DNA from: Cupriavidus numazuensis
Lineage (GTDB): Bacteria; Pseudomonadota; Gammaproteobacteria; Burkholderiales; Burkholderiaceae
Length of the DNA stretch: 64,000 nucleotides
Reading direction: 5' to 3'
NCBI RefSeq assembly: GCF_905397435.1
Contig: NZ_CAJPVI010000002.1
Coordinates: 124,001-188,000 of the forward strand
How positions within the stretch are numbered: the first letter of the stretch is position 1; the number at the start of each line of letters is the position of its first letter. Both the position numbers and the translations under genes were made by a program. Shown one piece after another: positions 37,622 to 46,931 of the stretch. The notes beneath the pieces are model-generated. The model made no database searches, was not told the origin of the DNA, and saw only the letters and a list, made by a program, of their open reading frames with translations.

Positions 37622-37802
37622 CCACGGTCCCGGGATGGCTTCGCCCGGGCGCCAGTGGCCGAAAATGTATCGGGGGCTGTCACGATAGTTTGCGGTTGCG
37701 CAAACTCCCGCTATGCTCCGCAGATTGTGCAGGCGAGCTCACGCACACGGTGGTAGTGCCGTGGCACGGCAGCATGCTTCGATCCCGGGACCGACCAAGA
37801 CC

Positions 37803-38432
37803 ATGACGCTTTACCAGATCAAACCTAAGTTCCAGGCCCTGCTGCGCCCCACGGTGCAACGGCTTGCAGCGTCGGGCGTGACGGCCAACCAGGTCACGCT
37901 GGCTGCGGCTGCGGGCTCGCTGGTGGTCGGCGCGCTGGCTGGCGGACTGGCCTGGCTCCCGGCCGTATTCCTGCTGATGCCGCTGTGGCTGTTCGTGCGG
38001 ATGGCGCTGAACGCGATCGACGGCATGCTCGCGCGCGAACACGGGCAGCAAAGTGTGTTGGGCGCATACCTCAATGAGCTTGGCGACATTGTTTCGGACC
38101 TCGCACTGACCATTCCGTTTGCCTGGGCCATGCCTTCATCGGGTGGCGAAGTCATCCTGTTCGCGATCCTGGCCGTGGTGGCCGAGTGTGCGGGATTGAT
38201 CGGGCCGCTGGCCGGCGCGAGCCGGCGTTATGACGGCCCGCTCGGCAAGAGCGATCGCGCACTGGTGCTCGGCGCGCTGGGACTGTGGGTCGGTTGCGGG
38301 CTGGGGCTGGGCGGGTTCGGGCACTGGTTCTGGATATTGCTGTCGCTGTTGACGGTGCTGACCATCATCAACCGCGTACGCCGTGGTGTGCAGGAGGCTC
38401 GTGAGAGCCAGGCCCGCCGGTCGGCGTTCTAA
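37803..38432 (+). CDS. CDP-alcohol phosphatidyltransferase (YnbA-like)
   Basis: Joins a CDP-activated lipid (or other CDP-alcohol) with an alcohol at the inner membrane. The 209-residue protein has several helices and the signature DG-x2-AR-x8-G-x3-(D)-x3-D as DGMLAREHGQQSVLGAYLNELGD, except that the third Asp is Asn (GAYLNELGD). The same change is recalled for the YnbA-like branch. It starts the six-gene cluster that ends with a CdsA-type gene. PgsA-type or PI-synthase-like activity is possible; the acceptor alcohol is not predictable. Confidence 0.78.
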   Translation: MTLYQIKPKFQALLRPTVQRLAASGVTANQVTLAAAAGSLVVGALAGGLAWLPAVFLLMPLWLFVRMALNAIDGMLAREHGQQSVLGAYLNELGDIVSDLALTIPFAWAMPSSGGEVILFAILAVVAECAGLIGPLAGASRRYDGPLGKSDRALVLGALGLWVGCGLGLGGFGHWFWILLSLLTVLTIINRVRRGVQEARESQARRSAF

Positions 38433-38435
38433 CCT

Positions 38436-40226
38436 GTGGAGACGCACCGCGTGGAACGTACGCCGATCGAGTCGTCCTTTGCCACCCATGACGGGCAGGA
38501 ATTGTTCTACCGGCACTGGCCGGCGGCCAGCGGCCAGCCGCGCGGGGCTGTGCTCCTGTTCCATCGCGGGCATGAACACTCCGGGCGCGTTGCGCATCTG
38601 GTAGATGAACTGGACTTGCCGGACCATGCCTTTTTTGCCTGGGATGCACGCGGCCACGGGCGCTCGCCCGGCGAGCGCGGCTACAGTCCGGGGCTTGCCT
38701 GTTCGGTGCGCGATCTCCAGACCTTCGTCGACCATATCGAAGCTGCGCACGGCATCGGCGTGGAGCGCATTGCCGTAGTCGCCCAAAGCGTAGGCGCGGT
38801 GCTGGCCGCGACGTGGGTGCACGACTACGCGCCGCGCATTCGCTGCCTCGTTGTGGCATCGCCGGCGTTCAAGGTCAAGCTCTACGTGCCATTCGCGCGG
38901 CCCGGCCTGAAGCTGATGCAGCAGGTGCGCGGCAAGTTCTTCGTCAACAGCTACGTCAAGGCGAAATTCCTGACGCACGATCCCCAGCGCGTCGCCAGCT
39001 ACAACGCTGATCCGCTCATCACGCGGCCGATCGCGGTCAATATGCTGCTCGATCTCTACGACGCCGGCGAGCGCGTGGTGGCCGATGCAGGGGCGATCAC
39101 CGTTCCCACGCAACTGCTGATTTCCGGCGCGGACTGGGTCGTGCATCGCGGTCCGCAGGACGCGTTCTTCGATCGGCTGGGGTCGCGCGTGAAGGAGCGC
39201 ATCGTGCTCGATGGCTTCTACCATGACACGCTCGGCGAACGCGACCGCGCATCTGCCGTGGCGGCTGCGCGGCGTTTCATCGTTCGCGAATTCGATACGC
39301 CGTCGGAACCTGTATCGCTGCTGGGCGCCGACCGGCACGGGCCGTTCAAGGACGAGGCCGACCGGCTCGCCGTGCCGCTATCCGCCGGCAGCCCGGCTGG
39401 CCTCTATTGGGGGCTGGTTCGCGGGGGACTGCGCTTTGGCGGCATGTTGTCCGAAGGGGTACGGCTGGGTCACCAGACCGGTTTCGATTCAGGCTCGACG
39501 CTCGACTATGTCTATCGCAACAAGGCGACGGGCCGCTTCGGCATTGGCCAGGCAGTCGACCGCAACTACCTGGACGCGATCGGCTGGCGCGGGATCCGGC
39601 AGCGCAAGCTGCATGTCGAGGAACTGATCGGCGAAGCCATTCGCCGCCTGCAGGCCGTGGGCGCGCCGGTGCGCATCGTCGACATTGCCGCCGGCCACGG
39701 GCGTTATGTGCTGGAGGCGCTGACCTCGCAAAGCGGCAACATCGACGGCAACGCGGTGGAGAGCATCCTGCTGCGCGATTACAGCGACCTCAATGTCGAG
39801 CAGGGACGAAACCTGATCCGCCGCAAAGGGCTCCATCCGATCGCGCGCTTTGAAAAGGGCGATGCGTTCGATGGCGACAGCCTTGCCACGCTGGATCCGG
39901 CGCCGACGCTGGCCATTGTTTCCGGCCTCTATGAACTGTTCGGCGACAACGAGATGGTCGGGCGCTCGCTGCGCGGCCTGGCACAGGCGGTGCGTCCGGG
40001 CGGCTATCTGGTCTATACGGGGCAGCCGTGGCATCCGCAACTTGAGTTCATCGCACGCGCGCTGACCAGCCACCGTGCCGGATCCGCGTGGGTCATGCGC
40101 CGCCGCTCGCAGGCCGAGATGGATGAACTCGTGCGCCACGCCGGTTTCGAAAAGCTCGCGCAGCGCATCGATCCGTGGGGCATCTTCACGGTCAGCCTGG
40201 CGCGCCGGAAAGGCGAGGGCGCCTGA
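38436..40226 (+). CDS. Fusion of alpha/beta hydrolase and SAM-dependent methyltransferase domains (YnbC-like)
   Basis: A 596-residue two-domain protein. The N-terminal ~290 residues are an alpha/beta hydrolase of the monoglyceride-lipase/lysophospholipase type: VLLFHRGHEHSGR, WDARGHGRSPGERGY and a nucleophile elbow VVAQSVGAVLAA with Ser. The C-terminal part (~320-590) is a class I methyltransferase-like fold with VRIVDIAAGHGRYVLEAL as the SAM-binding loop. GTG at 38436 is the first start; GTG at 38451 has TGGAGAC upstream and may be the true start. Next to CDP-lipid genes it probably edits or methylates a lipid head group; this is inference. Confidence 0.78.
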   Translation: METHRVERTPIESSFATHDGQELFYRHWPAASGQPRGAVLLFHRGHEHSGRVAHLVDELDLPDHAFFAWDARGHGRSPGERGYSPGLACSVRDLQTFVDHIEAAHGIGVERIAVVAQSVGAVLAATWVHDYAPRIRCLVVASPAFKVKLYVPFARPGLKLMQQVRGKFFVNSYVKAKFLTHDPQRVASYNADPLITRPIAVNMLLDLYDAGERVVADAGAITVPTQLLISGADWVVHRGPQDAFFDRLGSRVKERIVLDGFYHDTLGERDRASAVAAARRFIVREFDTPSEPVSLLGADRHGPFKDEADRLAVPLSAGSPAGLYWGLVRGGLRFGGMLSEGVRLGHQTGFDSGSTLDYVYRNKATGRFGIGQAVDRNYLDAIGWRGIRQRKLHVEELIGEAIRRLQAVGAPVRIVDIAAGHGRYVLEALTSQSGNIDGNAVESILLRDYSDLNVEQGRNLIRRKGLHPIARFEKGDAFDGDSLATLDPAPTLAIVSGLYELFGDNEMVGRSLRGLAQAVRPGGYLVYTGQPWHPQLEFIARALTSHRAGSAWVMRRRSQAEMDELVRHAGFEKLAQRIDPWGIFTVSLARRKGEGA

Positions 40227-41620
40227 TGCAGCGCGACGGCGCATCGTATGGCCCTGCCACGCTGGACGGAAGTCCGGCGCCAGGCCGACCATGGGGGCTG
40301 GCTCTGGGCCTGCTCGCGGTCATGGGTGCGTTGTTCTTTTCGTCCTACGGCCTGGCGAACTGGCTGGCCAGCCAGCGTGCGGACGTGCCGTATTTCCACT
40401 TCGGCTGGGAGCGCGGCATGCCGTTCGTGCCGTGGTCCATCGTGCCGTACTGGTCGATCGACCTGCTTTACGGCATCTCGTTCTTCCTGTGGGCGACCCG
40501 CACGGACCTGCTTGCCCACGTGAAGCGCTTGCTGGCGGCGCAGGTCATCTCGGTCGCATGCTTCATTGCGTTTCCGCTGCGCTTTGCGTTTGCGCGTCCA
40601 CCCGCAGAGGGGCTGCCGGGGCAGCTTTTCACGCTGCTTGGCGGCTTCGACAAGCCCTTCAACCAGGCGCCGTCGCTGCATATCAGCCTGCTGGTGATTC
40701 TGTGGGTCGCGTATGCCGCGCACCTGCGCGGCGCCTGGCGCTGGCTGCTGCATGGCTGGTTCGTGCTGATCGGGCTCTCTGTCCTGACTACGTACCAGCA
40801 TCATTTCATCGATATTCCGACGGGCTGGCTGGTCGGTTGGCTATGCGTATTTGCGTTTCCCATAGCGCTGTCGATGCCGGCAGCAGGGGCGGACGCGAGC
40901 ACGCCTGATCCCACGCTTGCGCGCCGTTACGCTCTGGCGGCTGCGCTGCTGGGGCTGGCGTCTGTCGCGGCCTTGCCGGTTTCGGTCGTGGCCGGTTTCC
41001 TGCTGGCGTGGGCGGCCATCTCGCTGGGCTGCGTCGCGCTGATCTACCGTGCCGGCAAGCCGCTGCTGTTCCAGAAGCGTGCTGACGGAACCCTGGCCAT
41101 GGCGGCGTGGTGGGTGCTGTGGCCTTATCTGCTCGGCGCCTTCGCCAACTCGCGCTGGTGGACAAGGCGCCAGCCCGCCGTCAGCCGGCTCACCGATGGC
41201 GTCTGGATCGGCAGGCTGCCCGGCGAAGCCGAACTGCGCGAGTCCGGCGCGGATGCCGTGCTCGACCTGACCGCGGAACTGCCGCGGCTCGTGACAGGCG
41301 TGGTCTACCGCTGCGTGCCCGTGCTGGACCTGACCGTGCCATCGCAGTTGCAGATTCACGCCGGTGTGGAGATCATCGAACGCTGGCAGCAGGACGGGCG
41401 CACCGTGCTGGTCAGCTGCGCCCTCGGCTATTCGCGCAGCGCGCTGATCGCGGCCGCGTGGCTGGGCGTGCATGCACGTCTGCGCGATCCGCGGCAGGTG
41501 CTGGCGCTGTTGCGGCAAAGCCGTCCCGCCGTGGTGCTCGGGCCGCAGAGCGTCGCGGCCCTGGCGCGCTACCTGCAAACCGCCGTAGCCGATCCGCAAG
41601 GAGCCGCCCATGCCGATTGA
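40226..41620 (+). CDS. Fusion of PAP2 membrane phosphatase and dual-specificity phosphatase (YnbD-like)
   Basis: A 464-residue protein. The N-terminal half (~20-300) is a PAP2-type membrane phosphatase with about six helices and the motifs KPFNQAPSLHISL and TYQHHFIDIPTGW. The C-terminal ~150 residues form a cytoplasmic dual-specificity phosphatase domain with the cysteine motif SCALGYSRS (CX5R); the usual His before the Cys is Ser. This resembles the eukaryotic lipid phosphatase PTPMT1 in active-site type. TGATG overlap with the previous gene. A role in dephosphorylating a phospholipid intermediate is inferred. Confidence 0.78.
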   Translation: MQRDGASYGPATLDGSPAPGRPWGLALGLLAVMGALFFSSYGLANWLASQRADVPYFHFGWERGMPFVPWSIVPYWSIDLLYGISFFLWATRTDLLAHVKRLLAAQVISVACFIAFPLRFAFARPPAEGLPGQLFTLLGGFDKPFNQAPSLHISLLVILWVAYAAHLRGAWRWLLHGWFVLIGLSVLTTYQHHFIDIPTGWLVGWLCVFAFPIALSMPAAGADASTPDPTLARRYALAAALLGLASVAALPVSVVAGFLLAWAAISLGCVALIYRAGKPLLFQKRADGTLAMAAWWVLWPYLLGAFANSRWWTRRQPAVSRLTDGVWIGRLPGEAELRESGADAVLDLTAELPRLVTGVVYRCVPVLDLTVPSQLQIHAGVEIIERWQQDGRTVLVSCALGYSRSALIAAAWLGVHARLRDPRQVLALLRQSRPAVVLGPQSVAALARYLQTAVADPQGAAHAD

Positions 41621-42068
41621 AGTCGATCCCCATCCTCATCCCCATCCCGCCAGCGATGCGTGGATTGCGCGCATTGCCGCCGGCGCCATGCACGCCGCCG
41701 CCCGGCTGAACGGTGCCGGCCTGGTTTTGGCAATGATCAACCTCCTGCTTGCCGGATACTTTGCACCGGCTTCGCTGGTGTACCTGATTCTCGGTCTGGT
41801 AGTGGCGGTCGTGGGCGCGATCGAGCTCTGGCTGCTGGTTCGTGTCGAACTGGACCGCCGGCTGTTCGACGCCCTTGCCGTGTCAGCGGATGCGGCTGAA
41901 CTGGACGCACTCGACCAGGCACTTTCCGTCCTCGGGTGGCTGGCGCCGGGGCGTGGCGGCCGTTCGCTGGCCGAGCGTTCGCGCGCGGCGCTGCGCTTCC
42001 TCAAGTTCGCCGGCGCCCTCACGTCCGCGCAGTTGGTGCTGGCGCTCCTGTTGCTGCTACTGAAATGA
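41610..42068 (+). CDS. Small membrane protein of the ynb-like lipid cluster, function unknown
   Basis: A 152-residue protein with a His/Pro-rich start (DPHPHPHP at 6-13), three hydrophobic helices (~37-56, 57-78 and 131-151) and a soluble middle part with Leu/Ala-rich helices. No family was recognised. It overlaps the phosphatase gene by 11 bp and ends 7 bp before the acyltransferase, so it belongs to the cluster and may be a subunit for one of the lipid enzymes. The His/Pro repeat could bind metal. Confidence 0.65.
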   Translation: MPIEVDPHPHPHPASDAWIARIAAGAMHAAARLNGAGLVLAMINLLLAGYFAPASLVYLILGLVVAVVGAIELWLLVRVELDRRLFDALAVSADAAELDALDQALSVLGWLAPGRGGRSLAERSRAALRFLKFAGALTSAQLVLALLLLLLK

Positions 42069-42075
42069 CTTCCAC

Positions 42076-42711
42076 ATGACCTGGCTTTCACGACTGGTGG
42101 CCCGCGCCATCATCCTGTTCGCGCAGATGCTCACGGGCATGCAGGCGCGCTGGAACGGTTGCCTGCCGGCGGCCATACAGCGGGTCTACTTTGCCAACCA
42201 CAGCAGCCACGGCGATTTCGTGCTGATCTGGGGCTGCCTGCCGCCGGACCTGCGCGCGGCGACGCGCCCGGTGGCTGGCGCGGACTACTGGGAAGCCTCG
42301 CCGATGCGGCGCTTTATCGGGCGCGATGTCTTCCGCGCGTTGCTGATCGACCGCACCGCCGGCCGTGACGGGGCGGGGCCGGATCCGATTGCTCAGATGG
42401 AGCAGGCGCTGCAAGGCGGCGCCTCGCTGATCATCTTCCCGGAAGGCACGCGCAACACAACCGACGCGCAGCTTCTGCCGTTCAAGAGCGGCGTCTTCCA
42501 CCTGGCGCGCGCATGCCCGGATATCGAATTTGTGCCCGTGTGGATCGATAACCTCAACCGTGTGATGCCAAAGGGCGAGGTCATTCCCGTGCCGCTGCTC
42601 TGCACCGTGACCTTCGGCACGCCGCTGCGGCTGCAGCCCGAGGAACCGAAAGAATCCTTCCTGTCCCGCTGCCGCGAGCAACTGCTGGCGTTGGCGCCGG
42701 CGCTGGAGTGA
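42076..42711 (+). CDS. Lysophospholipid acyltransferase (PlsC-like)
   Basis: Acylates a lysolipid with acyl-CoA or acyl-ACP. The 211-residue protein has the PlsC motifs in order: HX4D as NHSSHGDF (~43-50), the arginine region FIGRDVFRALLIDR, the substrate motif FPEGTRN (~120-126) and the VPVWIDNLNR block. N-terminal amphipathic segment only. It lies between a membrane protein gene and a CdsA-type gene, so it probably makes the diacyl lipid that CdsA activates. Length is about 35 residues shorter than E. coli PlsC. Confidence 0.85.
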   Translation: MTWLSRLVARAIILFAQMLTGMQARWNGCLPAAIQRVYFANHSSHGDFVLIWGCLPPDLRAATRPVAGADYWEASPMRRFIGRDVFRALLIDRTAGRDGAGPDPIAQMEQALQGGASLIIFPEGTRNTTDAQLLPFKSGVFHLARACPDIEFVPVWIDNLNRVMPKGEVIPVPLLCTVTFGTPLRLQPEEPKESFLSRCREQLLALAPALE

Positions 42712-42715
42712 AACC

Positions 42716-43672
42716 ATGTCAAGTGTTCAGGCTATCCACGATACGCGCGTGCTGTTCGGCGGCGTGCTGTGCGTGCTGTTGCTGGCCTCCCTGGTGACCG
42801 CACTGCTGCGCTGGCGAGTGGCGGGCGGCGCGCCCCACGCAGTCATCGACAACCTGGCGGCGCGGGTATCGGCCTGGTGGTGGATGGTGGCCGTCCTTGG
42901 CATTGCGTTCGCGATGGGACGCACGGCGATCATCGTGCTGTTCGGCCTGCTGTCGTTCTACGCGCTGCGTGAATTCATCACGATCACGACGACCCGTCGC
43001 GGCGATCATCGCGCGATGGTCGCCGCGTTTTTTGTCTTCCTGCCCTGTCAGTACATCCTGGTCTACATCGGCTGGTATGGGCTCTTCTCGATCTTCATCC
43101 CGGTCTATGCATTCCTGATCCTGCCGATCCTGTCCGCGCTGTCTTCGGAGACCACGCGCTTCCTCGAGCGGTGTGCGGGCGTGCAGTGGGCGGTGATGAT
43201 CTGCGTCTTCTGCATCTCGCACGTGCCGGCGCTGCTGACGCTGCCGATTCCCGGCTACGAGGACCGCAACCTGCTGCTGATCGCCTTCCTGGTGATCGTC
43301 GTGCAAGGCAGCGACGTGTTGCAGTATGTGTGGGGCAAACTGCTCGGCAAACGCAAGATCGCGCCGTTGCTGTCGCCGTCCAAGACGGTCGAAGGCTTTG
43401 TCGGCGGTGTGGCCAGCGCGACGGCACTCGGTGCTTCGCTGTGGTGGATCACGCCTTACGGCTCACCGTGGAAAGCCGGTGCAATCGCGCTGGTCATCGC
43501 CCTGATGGGTTTTTTCGGGGGGCTGGTGATGTCGGCGATCAAGCGCGACCGCGGCATCAAGGACTGGGGTCATATGATCCAGGGCCATGGCGGCATGCTG
43601 GATCGGCTCGACTCGGTGGTGTTCGCCGCCCCGGTGTTCTTCCATCTCACGCGCTACTGGTGGGTGCCGTGA
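42716..43672 (+). CDS. Phosphatidate cytidylyltransferase (CdsA/YnbB-like)
   Basis: Makes CDP-diacylglycerol from phosphatidate and CTP at the inner membrane. A 318-residue protein with about eight helices and the CdsA signature at the C-terminus: SAIKRDRGIKDWGHMIQGHGGMLDRLDS (~270-297), including the KD-x3-H-x3-GHGG-x2-DR-x-D core. As the last gene of the cluster, it would feed the CDP-alcohol phosphotransferase encoded by the first gene. The house-keeping cdsA is expected elsewhere in the genome. Confidence 0.86.
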   Translation: MSSVQAIHDTRVLFGGVLCVLLLASLVTALLRWRVAGGAPHAVIDNLAARVSAWWWMVAVLGIAFAMGRTAIIVLFGLLSFYALREFITITTTRRGDHRAMVAAFFVFLPCQYILVYIGWYGLFSIFIPVYAFLILPILSALSSETTRFLERCAGVQWAVMICVFCISHVPALLTLPIPGYEDRNLLLIAFLVIVVQGSDVLQYVWGKLLGKRKIAPLLSPSKTVEGFVGGVASATALGASLWWITPYGSPWKAGAIALVIALMGFFGGLVMSAIKRDRGIKDWGHMIQGHGGMLDRLDSVVFAAPVFFHLTRYWWVP

Positions 43673-43706
43673 GCGGTGCCGGTCCGGAAGCGGGGCGGCG
43701 AGGGGC

Positions 43707-44882
43707 TTACTTGCCGGAATCCTTCACATCGGCAAACTTGTCGAACTCGATGTTGTAGAGCTCGCTGCCGCGCTTTTCCACCTTGCGGATGTAGACGGTC
43801 TGGATGACGTCGCGCGTGGCCGGATCGATCATGATCGGCCCGCGCGGGCTCATGATCTTCATGCCCTTGAGCGCGCCAATGATCTTGTCGCCATCGGTGG
43901 CGCCATTGGTCTTCTTCAGCGCTTCGTAGATGGCCGCCATGCCGTCATAGGCGGCTACCGTCATGAAATTCGGGCGGCCGGCACCGGGGTTGGCGGCGGA
44001 ATAGGCGCTCAGGAAGGCCTTGTTCTCGCGCGAATCGTGCGCCATCGAGTAGTGGAACGACGTGATCACGCCCAGCGTCGAATCGCCCATGGCCGGCAGC
44101 ACGTGGTCGTCGGTGAGGTCGCCCGTGGCGATCACGCGGATGCCTGCCTCGGCGAGCCCGCGCTCGCGGAAGCCCTTCATGAAAGCGACGCCCTGTTCGC
44201 CGGCGGGCAGGAACAGGAACACCGCCTCCGGCTTCGCGTCCTTGATGCGCTGGATGAACGGCGCGAACTCCGGGTTGCGCAGCGGCACGCGGATCGACTC
44301 GATGATCTGCCCGCCTCCGCCGATGAAGTTGGTCTTGAACGCGGTCTCGGCATCGATGCCGGGCGCGTAGTCGGCCACCAGCGTGACCACCTTGCGCACA
44401 TTATTCCTGACCGCCCACGTGGCCATGGGCGCCGAAATCTGCGGCAACGTCATCGACACACGCGCAATGTAGTTCGACTTGGTGGTGATGACCGACGAAG
44501 CGGCGTTGAAGATCACCATGGCTTTCTTCGCCTGCTCGGCGACCGGCGCGACGGCGAGCGCTTCCGGCGTCAGGCCGAAGCCGGCCAGGATGTCGACCTT
44601 GTCGCGTACCACCAGTTCCTGCGCGAGGCGCTTGGCCACATCCGGTACCGGGCCCGTGGTGTCTTTCATGATGACCTGCACCTTGCGTCCGGCCACCGTG
44701 TCGCCATGCAGCGACTGGTAGGCCTTGACGCCGGCTTCCATCTGCTTGCCGTAATCGGCGAAGCTGCCGGAGAACGGAGCGATCAGGCCGATCTTGATAG
44801 GATCGGCGGCCTGTGCCGCGGTCGACAGCAGGGCGAGGGCGCCGCAGGCAACGATGGCGCGCTGCAACAGCGTGAAGGTCAT
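43707..44882 (-). CDS. LIV-type ABC transporter substrate-binding protein
   Basis: A 391-residue periplasmic-binding protein of the branched-chain/aromatic type (Peripla_BP_6). Signal peptide MTFTLLQRAIVACGALALLSTAAQA, then DPIKIGLIAPFSGSFADYGKQMEAGV (~25-50). GAGGAGACAATCC precedes the ATG. No permease is adjacent, but a LIV permease/ATPase set lacking a binding protein lies 6 kb away on the other strand (34260-37621). It could supply that transporter, or it could be the periplasmic part for the neighbouring metabolic genes; neither is proven. Confidence 0.86.
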   Translation of the reverse strand: MTFTLLQRAIVACGALALLSTAAQAADPIKIGLIAPFSGSFADYGKQMEAGVKAYQSLHGDTVAGRKVQVIMKDTTGPVPDVAKRLAQELVVRDKVDILAGFGLTPEALAVAPVAEQAKKAMVIFNAASSVITTKSNYIARVSMTLPQISAPMATWAVRNNVRKVVTLVADYAPGIDAETAFKTNFIGGGGQIIESIRVPLRNPEFAPFIQRIKDAKPEAVFLFLPAGEQGVAFMKGFRERGLAEAGIRVIATGDLTDDHVLPAMGDSTLGVITSFHYSMAHDSRENKAFLSAYSAANPGAGRPNFMTVAAYDGMAAIYEALKKTNGATDGDKIIGALKGMKIMSPRGPIMIDPATRDVIQTVYIRKVEKRGSELYNIEFDKFADVKDSGK

Positions 44883-45004
44883 GGATTGTCTCCTCGATAG
44901 GACCGGTGCGGCACTGGCGGCCGCATCGAGGAGGGAGTGTAGGAGGGTGCCCGGGCCAAGGCAATCCCGATTGACACGGGTGCCCGGGCCCGGAGCAGTG
45001 CAGG

Positions 45005-46366
45005 TCAGACGACCGTGGCCAGTGCCAGCGTAAGCAGCAGCGCCACCACCGAGATCAGGGTTTCGCAGACCGACCAGGTCTTGAAGGTCTGGGTCACGGT
45101 CATGTTGAAGTACTCCTTGACCAGCCAGAAGCCGCCGTCGTTCACGTGCGACAAGATCAGCGAGCCGGCGCCGGTGGTCAGCACCAGCAGTTCGGGGCGC
45201 GTCCCCGGCACGCTGGCTGCGATCGGTGCGACGATGCCGGCGGCCGTGGTCATGGCCACGGTGGCGGAGCCGGTCGCGATGCGGATCATCACCGCAACCA
45301 GCCAGCCGAGCACCAGCACGGACACGTGCGCGTTCGTGGCAACGTCGACGATGGCGGTGGAAATGCCGGAGTCGCGCAGGATGCGGCCAAAACCACCGCC
45401 GGCGCCGACCACGAGCGTGATGATGGCAGTAGGCGCTACGCACTCGTTGGTGAACTTCAGGATCGCATCGCGACTGAAACCGCGCGCCTTGCCGAAGGTG
45501 TAGAAGCTCACCAGCGCGGCGATCAGCAGCGCCATGACCGAGTTGCCGATCAGCTTGAGGAAGTCGTTGGCAAAGGTCTTGGGCGTTGTGAACAGGTCGG
45601 CCCAGCTGCCGATCAGCATCAGCAGTACGGGCAGCAGGATCGTGAACACCGTGATGCCGAAGCCCGGCAGGTCGTGCGATTCCTTGACCTTCTCGTCTTC
45701 CTCGGTGAACTGCGCGGCCAGCGGATTGACATCGGGCAGCTTGACGTAGCGGTCCATCAGTTTCGCGAACAGCGGGCCGGCAATGGCCGCCGTCGGGATG
45801 CCGACGATCAGCGCGTACATGATGGTCCGGCCGATGTCGGCGCCGTAGGCGGTGACGGCCAGCAGCGCGGCCGGGTGCGGGGGAATCAGGCCATGCACGA
45901 CGGACAGGCCCGCCACCATCGGAATGCCGACCAGCACCATCGACGTGCCGGTGCGCTTGGCCACGTTGAAGGCGATCGGCACGAGCAGCACGAAGCCGAC
46001 TTCGAAGAAGACCGGCAGGCCGACGATGAAGGCGATGGTCACCATGGCCCAGTGGACGTTCTTCTCGCCGAAGAAATCGATCAGCGTGCGGGCGATGCGC
46101 TCGGCGCCGCCCGATTCCGCCATCATCTTGCCGAGCATGGTGCCGAGGCCCACGACCAGGGCGATATGCCCCAGCGTGCCGCCTACGCCGGCTTCGAACG
46201 ACTTGATGATGTCGCCCATGGGCATGCCCACGGCGAAGCCGAGCAGCACAGAGACGACGACCAGGGTGATGAAGGGGTTGAGCTTGAAGCGCGCGATCAG
46301 TATGACCAGGGCGATCACGGCAATCAGCGCGTACACCAACAGTGTGGTTCCGGTGACGGCACCCAT
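45005..46366 (-). CDS. GntP family gluconate:H+ symporter
   Basis: A 453-residue inner-membrane symporter of the GntP family, which carries gluconate, other sugar acids and D-serine. It has 12-14 helices and the family blocks GGTLGHIALVVGLGTMLGKMMAESGGAERIA, PPHPAALLAV and GAGGGFGRILRDSGIS. AAGGAGACAAC precedes the ATG at 46366. The minus-strand arm also contains RidA and the deacetylase; with the KDG kinase and KDPG aldolase across the divergent gap, an aldonic acid such as (N-acetyl)-glucosaminate is the probable cargo. Confidence 0.86.
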   Translation of the reverse strand: MGAVTGTTLLVYALIAVIALVILIARFKLNPFITLVVVSVLLGFAVGMPMGDIIKSFEAGVGGTLGHIALVVGLGTMLGKMMAESGGAERIARTLIDFFGEKNVHWAMVTIAFIVGLPVFFEVGFVLLVPIAFNVAKRTGTSMVLVGIPMVAGLSVVHGLIPPHPAALLAVTAYGADIGRTIMYALIVGIPTAAIAGPLFAKLMDRYVKLPDVNPLAAQFTEEDEKVKESHDLPGFGITVFTILLPVLLMLIGSWADLFTTPKTFANDFLKLIGNSVMALLIAALVSFYTFGKARGFSRDAILKFTNECVAPTAIITLVVGAGGGFGRILRDSGISTAIVDVATNAHVSVLVLGWLVAVMIRIATGSATVAMTTAAGIVAPIAASVPGTRPELLVLTTGAGSLILSHVNDGGFWLVKEYFNMTVTQTFKTWSVCETLISVVALLLTLALATVV

Positions 46367-46499
46367 GTTGTCTCCTTGAGTGGAAAAAAGGCCGCTTGTG
46401 GCGGCAATGTTTGTAATTAAGTTCATGTCCCGCCCGGGTCGCGGGCGGGGAAAGCGCAATCAGACAGTCAGACAGTCAGGCAATCAGCAGGCAACTGGC

Positions 46500-46892
46500 T
46501 CACGCTGCCGGCTTCTTGTACGCGATGCAGTCCACTTCGACCTTGCAGTCCACCACCATGCTGGACTGCACGCAGGCGCGCGCGGGCGGGTTGGCGCCGA
46601 AGTATTCCTTGAAGATCTTGTTGAACGAGGCAAAGTCGCGCGCGTCGTCCAGCCAAACGCCGCAACGCACCACGTGCTCGGGGCCGTAACCGGCCTCGGC
46701 CAGGATGGCCAGCACGTTCTTGATGGCCTGGTGCGTCTGCGGCACGATGCCGCCGTCGACCAGTTCGCCATTGACCATCGGCACCTGGCCGGACACGTAG
46801 AGCCAGCCGTCTGCAGCCACTGCGCGGGCAAATGGCATGTGCTGGCCGCCCTGGCCGGTGCCGCCTTCTACGCCGAATCGTTTGATATCCAT
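46500..46892 (-). CDS. RidA family enamine/imine deaminase
   Basis: A 130-residue YjgF/YER057c/UK114 protein. RidA hydrolyses reactive enamine/imine intermediates released by PLP-dependent dehydratases. Family features include the SGQVPMVNG segment (~36-44), the conserved Arg in PPARACVQSS (~105-114) and the GVWLDDARDFASFNKIF stretch. CAGGAGTTTTC precedes the ATG. Its presence beside a PLP-dependent dehydratase gene cluster is functionally coherent. Confidence 0.88.
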   Translation of the reverse strand: MDIKRFGVEGGTGQGGQHMPFARAVAADGWLYVSGQVPMVNGELVDGGIVPQTHQAIKNVLAILAEAGYGPEHVVRCGVWLDDARDFASFNKIFKEYFGANPPARACVQSSMVVDCKVEVDCIAYKKPAA

Positions 46893-46931
46893 GAAAACTC
46901 CTGAAATCGGGTGAAACAAAAGAAAGAGAGG

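Noticed and set aside
44946..44990. Direct repeat GGTGCCCGGGCC (two copies) before the LIV binding-protein gene, also palindromic
   Set aside because: Low-complexity GC palindromes are common in this genome; no link with a promoter is visible.
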